Shown here one piece after another: positions 55,690-64,000 of a DNA stretch of 64,000 nucleotides (positions within the stretch are counted from its first letter, which is position 1; each line of letters starts with the position of its first letter). The DNA comes from Bostrychus sinensis (taxonomy: Eukaryota > Chordata > Actinopteri > Gobiiformes > Eleotridae): positions 16,541,711-16,605,710 of the forward strand of contig CM036240.1 in NCBI GenBank assembly GCA_020698575.1, read 5' to 3'. The notes under the pieces were generated by a model that saw only the letters and a list, made by a program, of their open reading frames with translations, ran no database searches and had not been told where the DNA came from. Made by a program: the position numbers and the translations under genes.

Positions 55690-57170
55690 TAGTACATTGG
55701 TTTGTGACTTTCTGTAGCAGGATTGTTCTCGTAGTAGTTGTGTTTCTGTGACAACAAAATGGTTTAAACATTTGGGTGATTTGCAGACATATACAATAGC
55801 AATGTATGATTACTAAACAAATCCCATTACCACACAAGATGTACCCCTCTATCATCCACCTATCCACTATAGCCAACCACATGCAGATACTCACATTTGT
55901 AGCTATTAGATTTGTTGGCCCTTTTGGTCAGAAGCCAAGGTTTCTGCCCATTACCAACATTTTAAACTTAGTAAGGCACAGTGTAGGAATGTAAAAGTCA
56001 GTCAGTAATAAAATTAAAGAAACAGTCTGAGGTAAAAACGCACAGCAGCAGAGTTCACCGCACTTCAAGCCTAGCAGATACACAAGAAGATATGTAGCAG
56101 CAGAGATTACATCTTTCTCAATGTAAATAAATAGATTATGATGTTTTTCTTGGCTGTCCATATTGTTTATAAAAAGGCGGAGAGAGCAGTCCATTCACAC
56201 TTAAGGTGATAACTACAGTGAGCCTTTGTGAAGGCCAGGTGTTGGCCCAGCAATGATAGTTTACACTGGAGGCTAAAATTGAACTAACTTTGAGTGCAAA
56301 ATTGTCAGGATTTGTGCTTGGTTTACAGAGAGCAGCCCCTTTGTGAACTTCTTTGCACACTCAGAGCTAACTCACTGCAAGGAGGGTTTGTATTTAATAA
56401 ATCATAGTGTATGAGGTATTATCTTTCTTCAGGAGGGATTTTTATTCAGATTTTTTTTGAGGGAACAGACTTTGGCAAACCTGAATGATGGATGCCTTTC
56501 TTAGGCAGACTGGAAAGCCCAGGGTTTATATGATTACAATATGCTTACAAAGTGTAATTCAGTAGTGATTCTAGTGTTGTTATATTTTTTACTAGATATC
56601 AGAGCCAAATCTCCATGAACTACTGTTGTTAATACTTATTAGATTGTGGCATGCCACTCATATACAAGGCAGTCCAATAAAGAGTGACAAAACTACATTC
56701 AAAACATCAACTTAGTTATAAACTGTACCTGTAGTAGCTGCCAAATACCCTGATTACATTTCGTAGTGCAGTGCAACTTTCTTCAAAGGTGTTAATTTAA
56801 TGACATCCATAACAGCAAATTTGCTTCAATGCCCGAATGTCAATTCAGTAAAGTAGGTTTGTCAGGTTTGTGTGTTTTTGTGTCCAGTGAGGCATACAAA
56901 CATGGGCTCATATCAGAATGTTCTCATCTTAGCAAATAAAGTAGCCATGGATTACATGAATACTGCCTCAACACTGTGTTACACTGAGGTGTTTATGGCA
57001 GTATTTTTTATTACTGAAAGTTTCAACACGATCGCAGCCTCATCTCTCAGAACATGAGAAACATACACCAACTTTTACAACTGATAGTCTTACTAAAGCT
57101 AGAGGATTTTTAACTACAACTGAAGAACAACAAACAAAGTTTCAAAAGTAAAATGTTATAAAAGCATAAA
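55690..57170. other. Intergenic, no feature recognised
   Basis: AT-rich sequence with only short unrelated open frames. I see no repeat family or gene I can name. Confidence 0.6.
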
Positions 57171-57179
57171 AACATCTTT

Positions 57180-57350
57180 TTCAAAAGATATTTTTAGGCT
57201 TTTTGCCTTTTGGACTTTATTTGAGTGGGCAATGGAGTAGACAAGGTGAAATCATGAAGAAGAGATTTAGAGTAAATCATTAGAGTTCAGATTTGAACCT
57301 ACAACACTGAGACAAACACCATGTGCTCTACCAACTGAGCTATATCACAC
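57180..57350 (-). mobile_element. tRNA-like SINE fragment, family E
   Basis: On the minus strand 'gtgatatagctcagttggtagagcacatgg' gives a good A box and 'gttgtaggttcaaatctgaac' a good B box, at tRNA-like spacing. The acceptor-stem ends do not pair, so this is a tRNA-derived repeat head and not a tRNA gene. Confidence 0.6.
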
Positions 57351-57974
57351 TTTTTTATCTACTTACATGAGTAAAGATGTTGATTTGGTGGCACATATAA
57401 AGTACAGGCTCTCATCTGTATCTTTGGCTATAGCATGATTTTTAGTTAATCATATCCAATGGTTTATATAAAAAAAAAAAGATAAAACAATAAATAGCAT
57501 ATTTCCTCTACACTCAGCAACAACATACCAGCCACAGGAGCTAAAATTAACATTGGATGAAAACACCTGCTCATGTGTCCTAGAAAGAAAGGACAGCAGA
57601 TAAATTTCGCTGTCATATCAGTCTGACCAGGCGGGATGGTCAGCGCTGGGACGTTTTTTTAGCCGTTGTCTGAAGTGTTTGATCTTCTATTTCAACCCAC
57701 ACTTGAAAGAGCTCTCTGTCACATTAATCACTAATGCACTGAATACCAAACAGTGTTTTGTGTCAATTCATAGGCCTCCTGACTATACCAACAAGGATTT
57801 ATTGAGAAAAAAAGCTGCTATATTTGTCGCAGCAACCTTTCTGCAGACCTCACCAGCTGATGTCAGTTCATTATTTGTGACGTGAATGTAATACATTTCC
57901 CTCTGTGCCAAAACCCAGGGCATGAGAATCAAGTCCCCACTCAAGTGCATGGAGAGACACAGATGCAGGTGCAC

Positions 57975-58640
57975 GTAAACAGTGGTGAAAAGATACCAGT
58001 TAAAGGACTTTTACTCGAGTTACTTGGGTACAATTTTTAATCTTTTTATTTTAGTAATTTCTCTAAAACATGCTTTGAGTTTTATGCAAGTCATTTTTTA
58101 AATCGCTAAATAAATAAAGGTAACTTTGATCCTTTTGGCAAAGTAGGCAGTACCCTTATCTGACAACAACAACGTCCTGGATTTGGTGAAAAGGAGTAGA
58201 AGTAGTAATAGTAGAAAGGAGTAATAGTACTAGTAGCATTAATACATTTTTTTTAATTAAAGTATTTTTGATCTGAGTGGCAAAGTGGATTTTACACTTA
58301 CCTCACAACCAAAATGTCCTTGAATAGTCATGGTCATCATAGTACTTGTAGTAGTAGAGGCAGCAGTAGCACTACTAGCAATAGTAATAACTGAAGTGGT
58401 TGTCAGGGTAGCAATACTATTTGTAATAGGAGTGGTACTGTAAATAGTAATGCTTGTAGAAGTTATAGCAGTAACAGTAGCAGCAGTAGTAATAGTAGAT
58501 TTGCTGGGCAACTGTAAAAAAAAATACTCTTATATTCAACACATTAACTTTCTTTTTTTTCGTAATAATTGGGTTGAGTATTTTTAACTCTACTTGTGCA
58601 GTATTATTTTCATGTACTTCTAGCAGTACTTCTTCCCCCT
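57975..58640. mobile_element. Microsatellite-bearing hAT-like repeat (agtaaaagta family), largest copy
   Basis: Begins 'cagtggtgaaaagataccagttaaaggacttttactcgagttacttggg' and ends 'tacttctagcagtacttcttccccctctg', whose complement starts CAGAGGGGGAAGAAGT. The interior holds imperfect (AGT)n runs at 58190-58245 and 58330-58500. Flanking sequences cacgtaaa and tgcataaa agree partly. No coding capacity. Confidence 0.6.
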
Positions 58641-58644
58641 CTGT

Positions 58645-60830
58645 GCATAAACAAACCCACTAACACTCCCCCTTTGCCAGTGTGGAAACTCAGACACTCC
58701 ATCCATCAGCTCGTGTTGTTCCTCGCAACCAAACCAGTGTTGCTATGGTGACGCTCAGGACCACATGAACCTGCCAATCAAACTCCTGAAGAGACTGACT
58801 GTTTGTTTGTCATCTCACTGCCTTTGTCTCACTAACCTCAGTTAAATTTGAGTTCATAGCTACATTGTGGTTTTCACTGCTGTCAGGTCAACGGTGTTTA
58901 TCTGTTTACAGCCTCCCAATGCTAACTTTAGCTGCCTGGTGGCTCTTTTTAAATGACTCTACAGCTGTGCCGCCACTCGATCAAATCCACGAACCAAAAA
59001 AATAAAAAAATAAAAAATAAAAAACCCACAAAAGATTAAAAAAAAGGGTCTCTCTGTTCGTGCCATACTTCATGGCGGGTATAAAAGACATCTGTTTAGA
59101 CAAATGTGTGATTCAGTGTTGTGGCTGTGAGGGGAGGAAAGCCAGGAAAACTTGATAAACCACACAAATCCCCCGTAACGGCTGAAATCCACTGTAAACT
59201 AGAGTATCGCCGAAATGAAGTGTGAGAAAAAGGAGCAAAAGAATGACTTTGTAATACCTTTAACAACACGGTTTACTCTAGGATGAGGGTCATGTTTCCG
59301 AGGAAATACTGTCCCGTAGGAAATGTGGAGCGGCATTTGTCTCATTTTGCACGCTGACTTATGCTTCGGTATTACACTGGAAATTGTTATGCTAGGATTT
59401 CAAGCTGTTGCGTCGGTGCACTATTGAACTGACCTTCTTTCACTTCCATTAAAAATATAGTCCTTTGGCATGTGTTTATTGGCGAGGTAGAGTTACAGAG
59501 CAGCACTTACTATTTTTATTTTCAGACATTTCACAGGATGCAAGCATTCAACTTGTGGCAGCAAGTGCATCCATTTAACGTGTATGTTTTTATTAATTAT
59601 TTTTTGCTGCAGGGAGAAAATTGTCAAATCATGTAGTGCAATTTACCCCCCCCCCCCCAAAAAAAAACAAAAAAAAAACAGAAGGAAATACTAGAAGCAT
59701 ACTAAGTTGCAATGGTAAAATATCTTGGAAATATGCACTCAAAAATTCATAATTTCTTCGTGTACCCATTAAGACAAACCAATCAACCACCCAACATAAA
59801 AATAACCCTCATTGGTGACAGCAATAAATAAAATAAGTTTCTGCAAAATCCTTTAAGCATTGTGGTGGGTTTTGAACATTAAACAGCAGTAACAGGTGCC
59901 TCCCTCACAATGACAGTGATGGACATCTGTGAACTTAGGCCCATGACAGCACACCCACTGGGACAGCACCCTGGCCCACCACAGGCTGACCCGCCACACT
60001 GCGACCTTGTCTTAGATTATACAACAGGCCTTAGGTGGATGTCATGGAAATGTCCTGCTCCGTTCCCACAGCGGAAAAATCAGCTCTGTTCCCTCTGTAA
60101 CTTCACAGACCTGGGATCTTTAGCCGAATCTATAAACCCACTCTTTAAATGCGACGGGAGCAGCAGGTGGGATGTCCATTGCCACGCCAGGAATGCCGAG
60201 CAGGGGAAAGACTCCGCAGGGGGCTTAGAGATGCCCCTTGGCACTGCTCTGGAGACCTCTGCGGGGTTGCCCTTTAAGGCTGAGCATCCACTGAGAAAGG
60301 AGTCCAGCTGAAGGGTCTACATGTGAACCTGTCACTCTCGGCGGGACAGGCGGCTGTGGAGAGGGGTTGGGGGGGATTTAGACCATTAGTTCTGCGTTGA
60401 CCAGGCATACACTCCCATGTGCACAGAGAGTCACTGAGGTCTTTCTGCTAATTATAGGCTGAAATCTGACAGAGAAAAATTAGAGGGAAACGGGACAGCT
60501 GCAAGGCCCAGTGGACGAGCGGGTGAACAGGAGACAGCAGAGAAGACAGATTTGATTTCTTACTAAATCCTTCAGTCCCTCCTTCAACCAGAAAACTTAA
60601 TTCAATCATCCCAGTATCCTACATGCTCTCTCATCCCAGGTCCCAAGGTCAAAGGTCATACTCACACAGATCACCCAGGTTTCACAGAGCGTACCTGAAC
60701 TAAATCGATTTCCTAAAAGGCTTCAGCAAACATTAATGGAGGTGAACTCACAGACCGCCCTGGTGCAAAAAAGGAGCATCTCTGTCTTCGTCTGTAGTCA
60801 GGTGCAATCTAAAGCAACTACATGAGCTAA
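58645..60830. other. Intergenic, repeat-poor; candidate regulatory sequence
   Basis: Mostly complex sequence without recognised repeats apart from a poly(C)/poly(A) tract at 59647-59680 and A-rich runs near 59000-59045. 59890-60350 is GC-richer and contains an open frame of 133 codons (59910-60311) without recognisable domains, splice context or homology I can name. Confidence 0.5.
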
Positions 60831-61089
60831 ATTAAACAGAAAAAGAAAATGACTAACCAAGTACTGCACACGTTACCCACTGTGAACACTACATAAAATA
60901 AATACCCTTAATAATATAAAATGCTATAAAAATAAAGCATATTTGCACATTCAACAGAAACATGGGAGCAATTGCGACACTATTAGCTTTTAGTCAGGAT
61001 TTTAAAGGATTGTGGACTGTTGCGAGATAGATCCACATACTTCCTTCAGCCTCAAGTGGTCTATAAAGGAAAAAGTGATAAGTTTGTCT

Positions 61090-61225
61090 TTACCATTATG
61101 ACATTTAAGGGATTGTGCCTTTATAGATAGTGCATTTAATCCTGAACTAAAAGATCCCGGATTCAAAGTTCACTGGGCACTTTAGGCTACCATTGCAAGA
61201 TAGGCCCAAAGCCTTGATAGAGGTC
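61090..61225 (+). mobile_element. SINE-like repeat, family D, partial
   Basis: 'aagatcccggattcaaagttcactgggcactttaggctaccattgcaagataggcccaaagccttgatagaggtcatcc' is collinear with the second half of 31430-31770. Confidence 0.55.
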
Positions 61226-61429
61226 ATCCTATGGTTACACATAGGTTTTGTTTGTTCACAATGTTATAATCATGTAACTCCCAAAAACTACAAATGTATA
61301 AATAATTGTTATCTGCCTCTATGTTAAAATAAATAAACACCGTTGCTGAGAGGGTGACGTGTAACTCAAAATAAAGTGCCAGTGTGTGAAATGTTGCTGA
61401 ATGTGGGTGTAATATTGTAAGATCATTAT

Positions 61430-61990
61430 CTTGTTACTGGGGTTTCCGTGAGAATGTTATGAGCTTGCTTTGTGCGAGCTTAACCGTCTTAGGGCTGAGG
61501 CACAGTAGCTGAGAGCAGATTGTATCTGTCCTGTCCTGATTGACAGGTGTCCCGCGATCCCTCTGGCTTTGCTCCGGAGATCCGAAGAGGCCCACTCTGA
61601 CCTCGGCCGGCTCATCAATAGCATTCATTGGTCCCGGGCCGCGTGTGACAGGTGCTGGGACTAGACCTCTGCCCCGGCCCCGAACCCAAACCCTGCAGCG
61701 TTTTATTGGACCTTTCGCCTTTTCCCTCATCCTCATATTCTCCTGGGACATTACTGGTCTTGTCAGGCTCAGATGAAATAACTGTGCTTAGTTAGTTGAG
61801 GTAGGACTGAGGGGAAAAACCAAGACAGAGCTGAGGCCTGGGAACTTTGAGGGATGTGAGGACTTTGCTCTCAAAAAAGCAGAGTGTGGAGATGTCCTGG
61901 TTCAATATAAATAACTGAATGGGACACACTTTCAGTCTTCTTTACTGTTTCTGAGGCAGAGGCATCAGCAGCTGCTGCAGCAAAGACTCA
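61430..61990. promoter_or_regulatory. Candidate conserved enhancer with a PBX-MEIS/PREP site
   Basis: A GC-richer, complex, repeat-free block. It contains TGATTGACAG at 61537-61546, an exact match to the known PBX-MEIS/PREP composite site, and a further TGACAGGTG at 61646-61654. Its conservation is not tested. Confidence 0.45.
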
Positions 61991-62166
61991 CAGCTTCCCC
62001 CTAGTGGCTGCCACTGGACCTACACTTTTTACATCAAAATCAAAGTCTCCAGAATTAACACAGGGATTTTTAAGATGCAGAAGACCAATAAAATACTGTT
62101 TTCAATACTGTAACAATACAATACAGTACAATTATCACTTGTAGAGGTTGCAGTGAGTAGGCTAAT

Positions 62167-62228
62167 TATATATTATATTATATTATATTATATTATATTA
62201 TATTATATTATATTATATTATATTATAT
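62167..62228. repeat. (ATATT)n pentanucleotide microsatellite
   Basis: About twelve near-perfect ATATT units, uninterrupted. Confidence 0.95.
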
Positions 62229-62229
62229 A

Positions 62230-62988
62230 AAAAGTACTATTTTGTAAAGACAGAAGAGAAACAAGGACAAATATCAGTGTTTATGTTTAAGCCTGTTTTT
62301 TTTTTTTTTTTTTTTTATTATTATTATTACATGTTTCACACAATTCAAATATCAAATGTCCTTCAGACACACATTTTGGAAATGTTAATTGTTTAAAATA
62401 ATAATAATAATTGTATGTATTACTGAGGCAAATGTATTCAAATCCAAACTAAATGTTAATGTATTTGGTAAAACCCATTACATTTAAGTCCTATTACATT
62501 TTTACTGTGGCCTAAGGTGACTTTGGCTCCAGATTCCAACTTTCCCTTTCAGATCAGTCACAATGAATAATGGTTGGACAGAGAAGTATGTTCCTGGCAA
62601 AAAAGACATTTCCTCCATTTGTCTTTTTGACTGATGCGCTCTGGTTGCTTGGTTACAGTAAGACCTGTGTTTATCTGTGTTTTTGTGTAAACCTGCCATG
62701 TAATGCACAGCTCTCTGCTTGGCCTCATCTCGGCCCCCTGAAGCTCACAGGACTCCAGAGGTAGCGTGATGGTTTGTTGCATGAACCGTATAAAAATGTA
62801 TTCATTTGTCATTTAAAGATACTTGTGTCCAAAAGTGTCTCACTGTATCCTGCCCAATCTCAGAGCTCATATACACAGTCCACAGAGACGTGTGCAGGTG
62901 CTATCTCCTAATCCTCTTTCTGCTTTTAAAAAGCTGAGAGCAGCAGGACTCTTTCAACACATTTGTGCATTTGTGTCTCACTTATAAA

Positions 62989-63020
<32 letters not shown>

Positions 63021-64000
63021 ATCTTTATGTGTGTTATTTAACTTATTTAATTCTTCTGTCTGATTTTGTCTTGGGAATTATGCTGAAGCTGTTTTTTTTT
63101 TTTTTTTTTTTAAATTTTGTCTGGAAATGTTATTACAGCCCCCAACTGAGCCGGGATACACTGATGACCAGATGCTCTGACGCAAGGTCAAGTCATGAGT
63201 GAGAGTCTGCATATTATTGTAAATGATGATGCATCTCACTCCAGCACTGATCCAAAATCTGTTCTGCCACAAAAGAATGTGAACACTGAACAGTTTTCTG
63301 GCAGAAGAAAGTTAATTGGTTACAGCAAAATAAATGTGCACATCAAACCCATTGTAACTGTATAAAGTATACCTGCAATACCAAAAATACATGTCAAGAA
63401 GGTATTTTAAAATATAAAAAAATACATCTCACTTGGGCATATAACATTTTAGGTAAAAACAAGTGAGATAATATAAAATTAAAGCTCTTGTTGAGTTTTT
63501 ACAACCAGAACACTGTGACTTTTCTCCCTAAAATAAATAAATAAACAGAAAAATATACTGTATGTTTTAATTAATTGATACTTTTTTGCATAAGAAGCTT
63601 TGTGTGGAGGATGAATCATTTATTATTCATGGCTATACAAATTATGCCTCTTGCTATCTATTAATATAAATACATTTAAAATCATATTAATATTCCAAAT
63701 TTTGTCATATTGCTCATACATACACCAGTAAATTAAAAAAGATATCAACAAAGCCACCTTCTCCTTTATTTCCTGAACATTACTACTGTCCCCATTACAT
63801 TTATTAGGTGCCACACCACAAAACCAAAACTGTTAATGCCTTAGGCTTATTTCAAACAGTGCAGTATGTTTTAAGTTTTTTTCTCAGTTTCTCTTGTTGT
63901 TGTGCGCTGTGCTGGCGGACCGTATGGCTGAGCAGTGTGAGAAGTTGTTAACACTGTTATTCCTAACCCAGATGAAGGCAGCGGCACTGGTTGTTCACAG
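62230..64000. other. Intergenic, no gene recognised; poly-T runs
   Basis: Long T-runs at about 62298-62316, 62993-63020 and 63092-63111, short ATT/ATA microsatellites near 62320 and 62400, and AT-rich sequence. 62500-62960 is more complex but unassigned. The last 130 bases are somewhat GC-richer, with nothing that can be called. Confidence 0.65.

Noticed and set aside
57285..57350. A tRNA gene on the minus strand
   Set aside because: A and B boxes are good but the acceptor stem does not pair and the surroundings are repeat-like; it is a tRNA-derived SINE head.
59910..60311. A 133-codon plus-strand frame
   Set aside because: No known family, no splice context; lies in a GC-richer block where open frames arise easily.

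Overview
The window is vertebrate genomic DNA, almost certainly from a teleost fish. It carries one protein-coding gene with vertebrate exon/intron structure (GT-AG introns, 106 bp to about 6.8 kb). The surrounding DNA is AT-rich and full of fish-type repeats: a Rex3/RTE-like LINE with a GATG tail, an L2-like LINE end, many hAT-like non-autonomous DNA transposons, tRNA-derived SINEs and trinucleotide microsatellites. No bacterial, viral, CRISPR or operon-type features were seen.

The gene is tbx15, a T-box transcription factor, on the + strand. The window opens inside coding exon 1, probably about five codons after the start codon. Eight coding exons can be placed to the base: 1-177, 4730-4937, 7100-7201, 14043-14214, 20956-21123, 21230-21294, 26149-26246 and 29114-29946. 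They join in one frame into about 606 visible residues plus a stop. Exons 2-6 encode the T-box DNA-binding domain, exon 1 an N-terminal segment with a basic nuclear-localisation-like stretch, and exons 7-8 the Ser/Gly/Tyr-rich C-terminal region. The exon 1 and exon 8 sequences separate tbx15 from its sister gene tbx18. The 3' UTR probably ends at the AATAAA at 30787.

Introns: intron 1 (178-4729) is mostly unique sequence. Introns 2-4 and 6-7 hold nested transposons, a 17-bp minisatellite and long AGT-type microsatellites. Compact, complex, non-repetitive blocks lie between these and are candidate conserved regulatory elements.

From about 30.8 kb to 64 kb I find no convincing gene. This 33 kb is a gene-desert-like flank of a developmental regulator. 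Repeats alternate with repeat-poor blocks (about 45.5-46.1, 47.3-47.5, 51.2-52.0, 53.2-53.6, 54.0-54.3, 58.6-60.8 and 61.4-62.0 kb) that are candidate tbx15 enhancers. One block carries a perfect PBX-MEIS/PREP site, another a cluster of TAAT homeodomain sites.

I did not find an undescribed biological system. The best structural finds are a LINE copy with a twin-priming inversion and perfect 15-bp target-site duplications (37632-39212), and a chimeric hAT-like element with a perfect 8-bp duplication that sits inside another hAT-like element and carries a ZNF143-type promoter motif (19657-20848). Others are a perfect 19-bp hairpin (41101-41142), a SINE nested in a SINE (42751-42990), and a long foldback element with repeated arms (10798-11449). 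All conservation and copy-number statements need alignment to confirm.
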